Assembly: GCF_014841135.1 (NCBI RefSeq)
Contig: NZ_JACYTN010000007.1
Span: 1-64,000 of the forward strand
Length of the DNA stretch: 64,000 nucleotides
Source of the DNA: Paenibacillus arenosi
GTDB taxonomy: Bacteria; Bacillota; Bacilli; Paenibacillales; Paenibacillaceae
Reading direction: 5' to 3'
Positions 47,801-56,464 of this stretch are shown here, in pieces. The notes under the pieces were generated by a model. It saw only the letters and a program-made list of their open reading frames with translations. It was not told the DNA's origin and did no database searches. Both the position numbers and the translations under genes were made by a program. Each line of letters opens with the position of its first letter. Positions within the stretch are counted from its first letter, which is position 1.

Positions 47801-48889
47801 CTAACTATGCTTCATACGCCGTCGCCTTGGTTGAAGGCGAATCCAGCCAAATACAGCTTCTCCATTTGGTTCGATGAATGGGTGACAAACCGTTTTTACG
47901 AACCGATGAGTGAGAATAATAGTACAACCTACAGATAGCAGTATGAGACAACTTGCCAATATACTCGAATCGATGTACGTATAGAGCCCAAAGTATTCAG
48001 CGAATCGAATGAGCAGCCCATGTATCAGAAATACATACAAAGTTCGTCGTCCGCAATCGGTAATTGCACATATGCGCGTAGGAACCCATGCTAGAAATGC
48101 TGCAGATGCGAGCAGTTCCAATGCATAGATAGATAGTCGCATCATGATGGCTAGTGAATTCATTTGCCAGCCTAATTGTTCATACGTAAAGCTATTCATA
48201 AGCCACGCAGGATCGATATAAGGATGCAGTTGAAATAGTGCGATAAGCAAAATTCCAGATATGCTTGCAGCTATAAAACGTATAGGTGTAGCGAACCATC
48301 GAGCTAACGTGTCAAAAGGAAAATAGTATCCGATAATAAAAAAGGGCAAGTACACGAATGTACGGGAAAGTCCCAGCCAATCTCCTTCAATAGGAATGAA
48401 TCCTATACACACACCTAACGCTACGGCTACCCAAATGGGATAGCGTACATTCCATCGAATGAAGCTTCGCAGCACAAGTCTCCATATCGCATGACCGACA
48501 AGAAACCATAGCAATAAATAAGGAACAAAGAAGGAATGCGTAATACCAGGAACCTGAAACAGCGTCATATCTAGTACAGAGTAAATCGATTGAAACAGTA
48601 CATACTGCAAGGCAATTTGCTTTAAGATTCGGTTGCCATTCGGTCCAAATAAATTCGTTCTTGCAAAATAGCCTGTAACACCTACAAAGAGCGGCATATG
48701 GAATGTAAATATCCACAAAAATAAAGCTTTCATCCCAGGCATGGTGTTAATTAGCGGCTCAATTGCATTTGCAATAAAGACGGTGACGATAAGCATAAAT
48801 CGTAAGTTGAGTCCGAATGTCTCTCCACTCCCATGTGAGATTGTCGGCACTTTACTTCGCGTGCGATGAGGCACAAAGCGAAGCCACAT
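47801..48889 (-). CDS. Acyltransferase family 3 membrane protein
   Basis: Polytopic protein of 362 residues with about ten helices, resembling the acyltransferase-3 / fucose-4-O-acetylase-like family (FHMPLFVGVTGYFAR, where the conserved His is His64; FVYLPFFIIGYYF; LYVFLIHGLLIRF near the end). Members acetylate surface polysaccharides, teichoic acids or peptidoglycan. On the minus strand AGAGGAGG is 9 nt before the start. A basic tail (RRRRMKHS) is cytoplasmic by the positive-inside rule. The substrate is unknown. Confidence 0.85.
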   Translation of the reverse strand: MWLRFVPHRTRSKVPTISHGSGETFGLNLRFMLIVTVFIANAIEPLINTMPGMKALFLWIFTFHMPLFVGVTGYFARTNLFGPNGNRILKQIALQYVLFQSIYSVLDMTLFQVPGITHSFFVPYLLLWFLVGHAIWRLVLRSFIRWNVRYPIWVAVALGVCIGFIPIEGDWLGLSRTFVYLPFFIIGYYFPFDTLARWFATPIRFIAASISGILLIALFQLHPYIDPAWLMNSFTYEQLGWQMNSLAIMMRLSIYALELLASAAFLAWVPTRICAITDCGRRTLYVFLIHGLLIRFAEYFGLYTYIDSSILASCLILLSVGCTIILTHRFVKTVCHPFIEPNGEAVFGWIRLQPRRRRMKHS

Positions 48890-48973
48890 GGTTAAGTCCT
48901 CCTCTAGGATGCGGCCTATTTCACTCGCGATGCTGCATTCATTTATCTATATCCACAAGATATCATACGATGA

Positions 48974-48999
48974 CACAATAGATTGTGATCGATGTCACA
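48974..48999. promoter_or_regulatory. CRP/FNR-type operator in the acyltransferase-kdgK divergent region
   Basis: TGTGA-TCGATG-TCACA (48984-48999) is a perfect TGTGA-N6-TCACA site. An overlapping perfect palindrome CACAAT-AG-ATTGTG (48974-48987) precedes it. It lies about 85 bp upstream of the acyltransferase start and about 137 bp upstream of the kdgK -35. In Bacillales this motif is bound by Fnr-type CRP-family regulators. Confidence 0.5.
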
Positions 49000-49135
49000 A
49001 ACATTTGGATAGATCGTTTTACCTTATGACATTTCTTTGAACGAGGAATGTAGGTAGTACGATGTAGAACGATGAAATCTATTATCCTTTTGAACAATAG
49101 CTGCGAGATTCCGAAGTCGCAGGTGAGGATAAAGA

Positions 49136-49164
49136 TTGACGGTAACTTTTGGTAGAGATACACT
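49136..49164 (+). promoter_or_regulatory. Sigma-A promoter of the kdgK-kdgA operon
   Basis: TTGACG (49136-49141) and TACACT (49159-49164) are 17 bp apart, about 40 bp before the kdgK start. The rest of the 48890-49203 intergenic region shows no gene. Confidence 0.7.
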
Positions 49165-49203
49165 TAAGTTATATCCAAGACGTGGAAGGAGCGGTTGTCT
49201 CTC

Positions 49204-50187
49204 ATGAATGAAACGTTGTCTCATCGTGATCAGCTAGAGTTAGTCACGTTAGGTGAATCGATGGCACTGCTACATGCGGCTGATTCACGGGGACTTGAAT
49301 ATGCTTCTACCGTTCAGAAGTCTTTTGGCGGTGCTGAAAGCAATGTAGCTATCGGACTGTCTAGATTAGGACATCGTGCTGCATGGATGAGTTTACTTGG
49401 TGACGATCCATATGGACATTATGTGGCGAAAGCCATTCGTGGCGAAGGCGTTGACATTTCACGTGTGAATCATATTGCGGGTTCACCAACCGGTATTATG
49501 CTGCGAGAGTCTGTAGGCGGCCGTTCATCTGTCTACTACTATCGGAAGCATTCTGCTGCAAGCACGATGCGACCTGACATGCTGGATACATCATTTATTC
49601 AGTCAGCACGTATGCTCCACGTGACAGGGATTACATGTGCCTTGAATGATAATTGTGCCACTACGGTTGAGGCTGCTGTTCGTATAGCTAAGGATGCGGG
49701 GCGCAAAGTCAGCTTTGATCCGAATTTGCGCTTAAAACTCTGGTCGATTGAAGAAGCAAGAGCACGATTGCTGCCCTTGGCTCATGAATGCGATTATTTT
49801 TTGCCTGGGCTCGATGAATTAAAGCTGCTCTACAACTCGGACGATGAGCGTCATATTTTCAAACAGCTGGCTACGATGCCTGCAGTGTGCATTGTTAAAG
49901 GTGGTATTGAGCAGGGGCGCGGTGTGAACTATGTCGTTCGTGGTTCTCAAGTGGATGAGGTTCCGTATCAGCCTGTCGAGCATGTGTTGGATACCGTAGG
50001 TGCTGGAGATGCTTTCTGCGCAGGTGTATTGTCTGGATTATTGCGTGGCTATGAGCCTGTTGAGGCGGTACAGCTAGGCAACGTATCAGGGGCTATGGTC
50101 GTTCAAGCAGTAGGGGATTGGGAAGCGCTTCCTACTTGGAAGCAAGTACAGGCTAGTTTGGCGAATTCGATACATATTGAGAGATAA
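49204..50187 (+). CDS. kdgK: 2-dehydro-3-deoxygluconokinase (PfkB family)
   Basis: Phosphorylates 2-keto-3-deoxygluconate (KDG) to KDPG. The 327 residues fold as PfkB: GGAESNVAIGLSRLG near the start and the catalytic signature DTVGAGDAFCAG near residue 255, with Asp as the base. ATG 49204 is chosen; the TTG at 49195 (three codons earlier) lies closer to AAGGAG and is an equal possibility. PfkB proteins vary in substrate. The KDG assignment rests on the adjacent KDPG aldolase, 25 bp downstream. Confidence 0.9.
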   Translation: MNETLSHRDQLELVTLGESMALLHAADSRGLEYASTVQKSFGGAESNVAIGLSRLGHRAAWMSLLGDDPYGHYVAKAIRGEGVDISRVNHIAGSPTGIMLRESVGGRSSVYYYRKHSAASTMRPDMLDTSFIQSARMLHVTGITCALNDNCATTVEAAVRIAKDAGRKVSFDPNLRLKLWSIEEARARLLPLAHECDYFLPGLDELKLLYNSDDERHIFKQLATMPAVCIVKGGIEQGRGVNYVVRGSQVDEVPYQPVEHVLDTVGAGDAFCAGVLSGLLRGYEPVEAVQLGNVSGAMVVQAVGDWEALPTWKQVQASLANSIHIER

Positions 50188-50212
50188 ATGGATAAGGGAG
50201 AGTGCTTAACTG

Positions 50213-50911
50213 ATGAACAAGATTAGACTTCTACAGGCCATTCATGTTGAAGGTGTTGTTGCTGTCCTTCGTGCAGATAGTTACGAGCAAGTTGTTGAAA
50301 TGGCAGAGCAAGCGATAGCAGGCGGCATTCGCGTCATCGAGATTACATTGACCGTTCCACATGCGTTGCGAGCAATTGAACAGCTTAGTATGAAGTATTC
50401 ATCTGATCCACAGTCCGATCGTCCTTATGCGATTATAGGAGCGGGTACCGTATTAGATTCTGCTACTGCCCGTGCTGCCATGTTGGCAGGTTCCGAATTC
50501 ATCGTGAGTCCATCTCTAGATCCCGAAACAGTGAAAATGTGTAATTTGTATCAAGTACCGATGATGCCGGGCACGATGACGATCAAGGATGTGCAGCATG
50601 CGTTAGAGCTAGGCGTTGACATTGTAAAGCTGTTCCCAGGAAATATGTTTGCACCATCTATCATTCAAACGTTAAAAGGTCCGCTTCCGCAAGCGAACTT
50701 TATGCCGACAGGTGGAGTGAATGTTAGCAATATTGGCGAATGGCTGCGCTCGGGAGCTATCGCCGTTGGTATCGGTTCTGATCTTACGAAGGAAGCCGTT
50801 GCTACGGGTGATATGAGCCATGTGCGCAAGCAAGCAGAACGCTATAGACAAGCTTATGATCAGGCAAAGGCTGAATTATCAGCCAAAGCTGAGCTCGCGG
50901 TACGTTCTTAA
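50213..50911 (+). CDS. kdgA: KDPG/KHG aldolase
   Basis: Class I aldolase splitting KDPG into pyruvate and glyceraldehyde 3-phosphate. The Schiff-base lysine is Lys139 in IVKLFPG and the general acid/base is Glu43 in RVIEITL. GAGTVLD and MPTGGVN are also conserved. The 232 residues include a short extra C-terminal tail. It forms an operon with kdgK and ends at a terminator. Confidence 0.95.
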   Translation: MNKIRLLQAIHVEGVVAVLRADSYEQVVEMAEQAIAGGIRVIEITLTVPHALRAIEQLSMKYSSDPQSDRPYAIIGAGTVLDSATARAAMLAGSEFIVSPSLDPETVKMCNLYQVPMMPGTMTIKDVQHALELGVDIVKLFPGNMFAPSIIQTLKGPLPQANFMPTGGVNVSNIGEWLRSGAIAVGIGSDLTKEAVATGDMSHVRKQAERYRQAYDQAKAELSAKAELAVRS

Positions 50912-50939
50912 ATCAGTCATTTCTATATACAGACATAAT

Positions 50940-50992
50940 GGTGCCGTTTGAGGTCTTTTACAGCAATTTGACCTTGACCGGCATCTTTTTTG
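50940..50992 (+). terminator. Terminator of the kdgK-kdgA operon
   Basis: GGTGCCG (50940-50946) pairs with CGGCATC (50979-50985) and the inner AGGTC with GACCT, followed by TTTTTT. Confidence 0.85.
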
Positions 50993-51020
50993 TAGTTTTT
51001 TGTTTTGTGCGAGTTCGATG

Positions 51021-51026
51021 TATAAT
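51021..51026 (+). promoter_or_regulatory. Promoter -10 element for the sirtuin gene
   Basis: A perfect TATAAT lies 42 bp before the sirtuin ATG. The -35 is poor (TTTTGT at 17 bp), so activation by another factor is possible. Confidence 0.45.
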
Positions 51027-51067
51027 TGTACGAGTAAAATGAAGTGATAAAGGAGATGCGTGTAGGA

Positions 51068-51829
51068 ATGCCAAGCCGAACCTACTCATTTGATGAAGCT
51101 GCTGATAAGCTTGCCCAATATATAAGCGAACACAGTCGAATCGTATTTTTTGGAGGGGCGGGTACTTCTACCGAAAGTGGTATCCCTGACTTCCGTTCAC
51201 AAGATGGGGTTTTTGCCGAACAACAAGTTTATCCGCATGCTCCAGAAATTATGGTCAGCCGACCTTTTTATGATCGAGATCCAGAAATGTTTTACACGTT
51301 CTATCGTGATAAATTGATTCATCCTGAGGCGAAGCCGAATGTAGGACATTATGTATTAGCTCAATTGGAGCAGCAAGGGAAGCTTCAGGCTATCATTACT
51401 CAAAATATTGATGGACTGCATCAGGCGGCGGGAAGTAAAGAGGTTATTGAGCTTCATGGTTCCGTACATCGCAATAATTGTCGGTCGTGTAGAAAGCGTT
51501 ATCCACTAGCAACCGTACTGGAAAGTGAAAGTGTCATTCCACATTGCCCGGCATGTGGAGGAGTGTTGAAGCCTGATGTCGTGCTGTATGGAGAAACGTT
51601 GGATGAACAAGTGATTGCGAATGCGGTTCGTTATGTTCAGCATACGGATCTGCTTATTATTGCAGGGACATCTTTATCCGTGCAGCCAGCTGCAAGCTTT
51701 GCTCAAATGGGGAGTCAAGCAGCTACTGTTATTATTAATCGAACAAGTACACCGTTTGACCATGAAGCAGATGCTGTATTCCATCATTCATCGGGACATT
51801 TGCTGGAAGCAGCGTTTAAGCGAATATAG
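51068..51829 (+). CDS. NAD-dependent protein deacylase (sirtuin)
   Basis: Sir2 enzyme of 253 residues using NAD+ to remove acyl groups from lysines. It shows GAGTSTESGIPDFRS (NAD loop), TQNIDGLH, the catalytic His130 in ELHGSVH, and a zinc site Cys138/Cys141/Cys160/Cys163. I start it at ATG 51068, 12 nt after AAAGGAG; ATG 51056 and GTG 51044 are in frame but too close to or before that site. It lies between the kdgKA operon and a sugar kinase, with its own promoter. Confidence 0.94.
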   Translation: MPSRTYSFDEAADKLAQYISEHSRIVFFGGAGTSTESGIPDFRSQDGVFAEQQVYPHAPEIMVSRPFYDRDPEMFYTFYRDKLIHPEAKPNVGHYVLAQLEQQGKLQAIITQNIDGLHQAAGSKEVIELHGSVHRNNCRSCRKRYPLATVLESESVIPHCPACGGVLKPDVVLYGETLDEQVIANAVRYVQHTDLLIIAGTSLSVQPAASFAQMGSQAATVIINRTSTPFDHEADAVFHHSSGHLLEAAFKRI

Positions 51830-51896
51830 ATAGTTTGGAATCAAAATACGCAAATCAATTCGTAGAGAAGCAACAACTTAGGGAGTGGACAAAATA

Positions 51897-53393
51897 ATGA
51901 GAATGCTAGGTATTGATCTTGGAACGACGAATCGCAAAGTTGGTTTGTTTGAGGAGAACGGAGAGGTTGTAGGTATTGTTAGCCGTCCGACTCTGACTCA
52001 GGATACTGGGGAAGGATACGTCGTTTATGATGCCGAGCAACTGTGGAACGATGTTGTTGAAATGATTAGAGAGTTGACGGAGCAGCATGGGGGAGCAAAC
52101 ATTGCTGCGATTGGTATCGCTAGTATGGCGGAAAGTGGGCTCCTTCTACATAAGGACAGCGGTGTTATACAATCGCCTTTGCTGCCATGGTTTGATACAA
52201 GTTCAACGCCGCAAGCAGAGCGAGTGAGAGCAGCAGATGATCGTTTGAAGCTATTTCAGCGCAGCGGGCTGCACTTATCCTTCAAGCACGGCTTGCCAAA
52301 GCTGTTATGGCTGCATGACCGAGATCCAGACATGTTCCGAGATGCAAGATGGGTGTCTGTGTCAGGGTTTATTGCTTATCGTCTTAGCGGTGTCATGGCC
52401 TTTGATCCTTCTCTAGCTACGAGGACATTTGTTTATGACATGCGCACGAATGACTGGGATCGCGAATGGATTAAGAACTTCGGCCTATCTCCAGAATTAT
52501 TCCCGGATGTATATCCGAGCGGGGCACCGCTTGGTCCAGTGAAGCCGGAGCTTGTACAAGCGCTTGGACTAAGTTCTGCACCTGCTGTTGCGGTTAGTGG
52601 GCATGATCATGTATGTGCTTCCTTAGCGGTTGGAGCAGTTGCTCCAGGCGATGTATTTGCCTCGATGGGGACAGCCGAAACGTTGGTTGGATTAATGCAT
52701 CCAACTCAGCTAGGAGAAGAAGATTTCCAAACGGGATTGTCGTATGGTTATCACGTGATTCCGGGATTGCGTTTCTGGATGGGAGGAAATCCTTCATCGG
52801 GTGGATCCTTGGAATGGATCAGACGCCAGTTGGGGGATGATGCACTTTCTTATGATGAGGTCAGAGCTTTATTAACACAGCAGGATCAATATCCTTCTGA
52901 TGTTATGTTCTTCCCTTACTTAAGCGGAAGTGGGGCACCACACCCAAACTCTAATACCCGTGGAGCATTTATCGGCTTGAGCAATAAGCACGGCAAGGCA
53001 GAGCTACTTCAAGCGGTATGTGAAGGGACATCGTATCAGTTAGAGATGATCCGCCGCAGTGGGGAACGCGTATGTGGTCAATCGATTACCGAAATGCGCG
53101 CTGTAGGTGGTGGTACACGAGCAGAGCCATGGCTTCAAATGAAGGCGGATGTAACGGGCGCAACGATGATCGTTCCGACAGTAGATGAAGCTACGCTGCT
53201 TGGAGCTGCGTATACAGCTATGCTGGGTACGGGACATTTTGCTGATGGAGCAGCGATTCAGCGTCTTATCGAACAGCGAGGCACGAAGCGTGTTGAAGCG
53301 AGAGCTGGTTTCCATGAGTGCTATCAGCGTGCTTATGAACAACGGTATGAGCCAACGGCTGCGTTTTTGAGACAACTGCCAGCTATAAAGTAA
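51897..53393 (+). CDS. FGGY-family carbohydrate kinase (gluconokinase/xylulokinase-like)
   Basis: A 498-residue two-domain sugar kinase. The N-terminal phosphate loop is GIDLGTTNRKVG. The C-terminal ATP-binding domain has the MGTAETL segment, PYLSGSGAPHPN and GGGTRAEPWLQMKADV. ATG 51897 follows AGGGAG by 11 nt. The exact sugar is not readable. Proximity to kdgK-kdgA makes a gluconate-type substrate attractive, but a rarer pentose or polyol is equally possible. A terminator follows. Confidence 0.88.
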   Translation: MRMLGIDLGTTNRKVGLFEENGEVVGIVSRPTLTQDTGEGYVVYDAEQLWNDVVEMIRELTEQHGGANIAAIGIASMAESGLLLHKDSGVIQSPLLPWFDTSSTPQAERVRAADDRLKLFQRSGLHLSFKHGLPKLLWLHDRDPDMFRDARWVSVSGFIAYRLSGVMAFDPSLATRTFVYDMRTNDWDREWIKNFGLSPELFPDVYPSGAPLGPVKPELVQALGLSSAPAVAVSGHDHVCASLAVGAVAPGDVFASMGTAETLVGLMHPTQLGEEDFQTGLSYGYHVIPGLRFWMGGNPSSGGSLEWIRRQLGDDALSYDEVRALLTQQDQYPSDVMFFPYLSGSGAPHPNSNTRGAFIGLSNKHGKAELLQAVCEGTSYQLEMIRRSGERVCGQSITEMRAVGGGTRAEPWLQMKADVTGATMIVPTVDEATLLGAAYTAMLGTGHFADGAAIQRLIEQRGTKRVEARAGFHECYQRAYEQRYEPTAAFLRQLPAIK

Positions 53394-53413
53394 TCGTATC
53401 GTAAATAACAGTG

Positions 53414-53447
53414 AAAGGGTGTCTCTTTGGAGATGCCCTTTTGTTTA
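53414..53447 (+). terminator. Terminator after the FGGY kinase gene
   Basis: AAAGGGTGTCTC (53414-53425) pairs with GAGATGCCCTTT (53430-53441) with G-U pairs and a short loop, followed by TTGTTT. Confidence 0.8.
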
Positions 53448-53523
53448 CATGAATGAACATTATCATTGATAAGAACGATAAGAATAATAGTGAGTGTGTA
53501 CGCTATACAACCGGAGGAGTGGC

Positions 53524-54354
53524 ATGTTTACAACGACCAAGTTTACAATTGGTGAAATGGCTAGAATGCACCGTATACCTGAATCGACTTTGCGTTACTA
53601 TGATGAAAAAGGGATATTTCATCCTTCCATTGTTGATCCGAAAACACAGTATCGATACTATACGGTAGATCAGTTTTTTATGTTGGATACGATTAAGTTT
53701 CTGCGTCATTTGGGCATATCACTAAAGCAGATTAAACAATTTATGGATGAGCGAAGTCCAGCAAAAACATTGGATATTTTAACGCAGCAAAAACAGCTCA
53801 TGGAACAAAAGCAGCAAGAAATAGCGCTTATGATTGCGAAAATGGACCATAACATACAAGTAATGAGTCAAGCCATGACAGGTATGAAAAATACGGTAGA
53901 GTTCAAACGAATCCCAAAAAGAATGATCACATCGGTTCCGATAGCAGCGAATGCAACGGAAGAAATGATGGAATATTACATACACTCGCTGCAAAAAAAT
54001 GCCCATTTGCATGATATGAGCTTATTTGTTGGGGCCATTGGGGTTACCGTTTCCAAAGAAGATTTTTTACAGGGGAATTACAGTAACTACAAGTGTTTGT
54101 TCATTAATGTGAATTCCATGTCTTCTTTAATCGAGAATCATCAGATCATTGAAGAGGGATTGTACGCCTGCGCCTATCATCATGGGCCTTATGAACATAC
54201 GAAAGAAACGTATGAAATTTTACTGCATGAGATCGAAGCACACAATTATGAAGTAATCGGGGATTCAATTGAGGCAGGAATCGTTGATCTTTCGATGACC
54301 AGCAATCCAGAAGCATACATATCCGAGATCCAAATACCTGTTAGGGAACGGTAG
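53524..54354 (+). CDS. MerR-family transcriptional regulator with GyrI-like effector domain
   Basis: A 276-residue activator of the BmrR/BltR kind. The N-terminal winged HTH is FTIGEMARMHRIPESTLRYY, a coiled-coil linker lies about residues 80-115, and a C-terminal GyrI/effector-binding-like domain (from about 125, with HHGPYEHTKETYEILLHEIE, including the conserved Glu region) probably binds a drug or hydrophobic cation. GGAGGAG is 5 nt before ATG 53524. The gene directly precedes a MATE exporter, and a matching operator lies between the two. Confidence 0.92.
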   Translation: MFTTTKFTIGEMARMHRIPESTLRYYDEKGIFHPSIVDPKTQYRYYTVDQFFMLDTIKFLRHLGISLKQIKQFMDERSPAKTLDILTQQKQLMEQKQQEIALMIAKMDHNIQVMSQAMTGMKNTVEFKRIPKRMITSVPIAANATEEMMEYYIHSLQKNAHLHDMSLFVGAIGVTVSKEDFLQGNYSNYKCLFINVNSMSSLIENHQIIEEGLYACAYHHGPYEHTKETYEILLHEIEAHNYEVIGDSIEAGIVDLSMTSNPEAYISEIQIPVRER

Positions 54355-54375
54355 AAAAAAATGATTCCTATCCGC

Positions 54376-54406
54376 TTGACCTTCAAGTAACTTGAAGGTT
54401 TACACT
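54376..54406 (+). promoter_or_regulatory. MerR-type promoter/operator of the MATE gene (19-bp spacer)
   Basis: TTGACC (54376-54381) and TACACT (54401-54406) are separated by 19 bp, longer than normal and typical of MerR-activated promoters. The spacer holds a perfect dyad ACCTTCAAG-TAA-CTTGAAGGT (54379-54399). The upstream MerR-family protein is the obvious ligand. Confidence 0.9.
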
Positions 54407-54442
54407 GTCATAGTCAACAAGAAGTAAAGGAGATTTAGCGTA

Positions 54443-55798
54443 ATGGCAGGAGCAGAATCAATTGTACATGAAGATTTAAGAACGAAAAGCATCAATAAAT
54501 TGTTCGTTAGTTATTTAGTACCGACGGTGCTTGGTATGTTGTTGATGTCCATCAATATTGTTATTGACGGTATCATGGTTAGCCGCGGTGTAGGTGCGAA
54601 CGCACTAGCAGGTGTCAATATCGCGTTGCCGGCGTTCTCGATCATTTTCTCGATCTCGTTATGGATTGGTATGGGGGGAGCTACCTTGTATTCAATCGCG
54701 ATGGGGGAAAATCAAATTGAACGTGCACGATCTATATTTTCGCAATCGATAACGTTAGCTATTGTCATTGTGGGTATTCTCATGGCGCTATGCCTATGGC
54801 AAATCACAGATTTGGCTCGTTTATTTGGTGCTAATGATATTATTTTGCCGTATACGGTTGAGTATTTAGAGGTGTTGCTGACGTTTGGCGTCATTTACGT
54901 ATTAGAAAATGTGCTGAGCATCTTTATTCGTAATGATGGCAATCCGCGATTAGCAACGATGGGGCTCGTAACAACAGCTGTACTGAATATCGGATTTAAT
55001 TATATTTTTATTTTCATTAATGGTTGGGGTGTAAAAGGTTCCGCATTAGCGACGATATTATCAGCAGCAATTGGTTTTGGCGTGTTGTTAACACACTTTT
55101 TGCGTAAGAAAAGTGTTCTCAAGTGGACAAAGCTTCATTTTGAATGGAAAGTGGTCAAAGATATTCTTATGATTGGATTCCCGAGCTTTGTGACAGAAAT
55201 GTCCGTCGCGGTCATTACAATCGGTTTTAATGTTGCTTTTATTGCATTTGCAGGAGAAACGGGAGTAGCAGCGTTTGCTGTTGTCAACAGTATCCATTCG
55301 ATGACCTTATTATTGTTCTTTGGTGTCGGAGCGGCGTTGCAGCCGTTAGTCAGCTTCCATTATGGGGCACAACTGTACGATCGATTAAAAGCGGCCTTGC
55401 GTATTGCTGTAAAAACAGCTTTGCTATTCGGAGTGATCGCTATTATCGTCGGATTGCTATTTGGCAAATATATCGTCATGTTGTTTGATATTCAGTCTGA
55501 GCAACTGCTTACGCTTACGATTACGGGAATTAGCCTCTTCTTTTTGCAGTACTTGTTCTTAGGCTTCAATATCGTGTACGCTGAATACTATCAATCGATC
55601 CGGCAGACGGGTAAAGCAACATTGATCATTTTAAGTCGCGGGTTGATACTTGTCATCCCTTTATTGTGGATCATGCCTAATTTGTTAGGGGTTAACGGGA
55701 TTTGGCTTGTTCCCGTAGCAGCTGAAGCACTCACGATGATAGCGGTTATTATTATGAACCGTCGAGTCGGAGCGGGATTGAGCATGCAAAAATCATAA
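54443..55798 (+). CDS. MATE family multidrug efflux transporter
   Basis: Membrane protein of 451 residues with about twelve helices, exporting drugs or organic cations by Na+ or H+ antiport. The MatE signature regions are visible (MLLMSINIVIDGIMVSRGVG in the first repeat; VGAALQPLVSFHYGAQ in the second). It resembles the MepA subgroup. AAAGGAG precedes ATG 54443. Its promoter is of the MerR-activated type, so induction by substrate through the upstream regulator is likely. Confidence 0.93.
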   Translation: MAGAESIVHEDLRTKSINKLFVSYLVPTVLGMLLMSINIVIDGIMVSRGVGANALAGVNIALPAFSIIFSISLWIGMGGATLYSIAMGENQIERARSIFSQSITLAIVIVGILMALCLWQITDLARLFGANDIILPYTVEYLEVLLTFGVIYVLENVLSIFIRNDGNPRLATMGLVTTAVLNIGFNYIFIFINGWGVKGSALATILSAAIGFGVLLTHFLRKKSVLKWTKLHFEWKVVKDILMIGFPSFVTEMSVAVITIGFNVAFIAFAGETGVAAFAVVNSIHSMTLLLFFGVGAALQPLVSFHYGAQLYDRLKAALRIAVKTALLFGVIAIIVGLLFGKYIVMLFDIQSEQLLTLTITGISLFFLQYLFLGFNIVYAEYYQSIRQTGKATLIILSRGLILVIPLLWIMPNLLGVNGIWLVPVAAEALTMIAVIIMNRRVGAGLSMQKS

Positions 55799-55834
55799 CC
55801 AAGGCACGTGTATATAAGAAAGGTGGAAATATTG

Positions 55835-56428
55835 TTGTTTACTGAAACGGTGTATGAAGACGAACAATTTATAGAGCTTGAATATCAACAGCAGGAGCTG
55901 CGTTCTGTCAAGTTCTACGACTGCACCTTTACGAAATGTGATTTTAGCGAAACGGTGTTTACCGATTGTAAGTTTTCAGGTTGTGTGTTTGAGAACTGTA
56001 ATATGAATATGATCAGGATGACGGATTGTGAGTTTACGGATGCTCAGTTCACGAATTCCAAGCTCGTCGGCTTAAATTGGACGGAAGCGTCTTGGCCGAA
56101 GCTGGCTAGGAAAGGCATGCTCCGATTTGAGCAATGTGTACTGAGTCACTCTACCTTTATAGGGCTTTCTTTGCAAAATGGCTTGATAAAAAATTGCTTA
56201 GCTAAAGATGTGGATTTCCGCGAAGCTGATCTAAGTAAAGCAGATATGAGCTACACGGATTTCTCTGAAAGCTTATTCGGCAATACGAATCTAATGGGGG
56301 CTGATTTCAGGCATGCTGTTAATTATTCGATTGACCCAGGCTCCAATCGGATCAGCAAAGCTAAGTTTATGATGCCGGAAGCAACTTCGCTGCTCTACAG
56401 CATGGATATTCAGATCGTTGAAGAATAG
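55835..56428 (+). CDS. Pentapeptide-repeat protein, Qnr-like
   Basis: A 197-residue right-handed quadrilateral beta-helix. Two runs of A(D/N)LXX-type repeats (YDCTFTKCDFSETVFTDCKF and FREADLSKADMSYTDF as examples) are broken by a short non-repeat region near residue 95. A C-terminal capping segment follows (NYSIDPGSNRISKAKF, ending in MDIQIVEE), the layout of Qnr-type gyrase-protecting proteins. I start it at TTG 55835, 7 nt after AAAGGTGG; TTG 55832 and GTG 55808 are in frame. It is 36 bp downstream of the MATE gene, so likely co-transcribed. Activity on gyrase is only inferred. Confidence 0.85.
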   Translation: MFTETVYEDEQFIELEYQQQELRSVKFYDCTFTKCDFSETVFTDCKFSGCVFENCNMNMIRMTDCEFTDAQFTNSKLVGLNWTEASWPKLARKGMLRFEQCVLSHSTFIGLSLQNGLIKNCLAKDVDFREADLSKADMSYTDFSESLFGNTNLMGADFRHAVNYSIDPGSNRISKAKFMMPEATSLLYSMDIQIVEE

Positions 56429-56464
56429 TTATGGGGAGGCGCTTCAACAATAGATGTTAACATC

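Noticed and set aside
53452-53500. Fur box in front of the MerR-family gene (TTATCA-T-TGATAA)
   Set aside because: It is palindromic but matches the Fur consensus in only one half, and the neighbouring genes have no iron theme.
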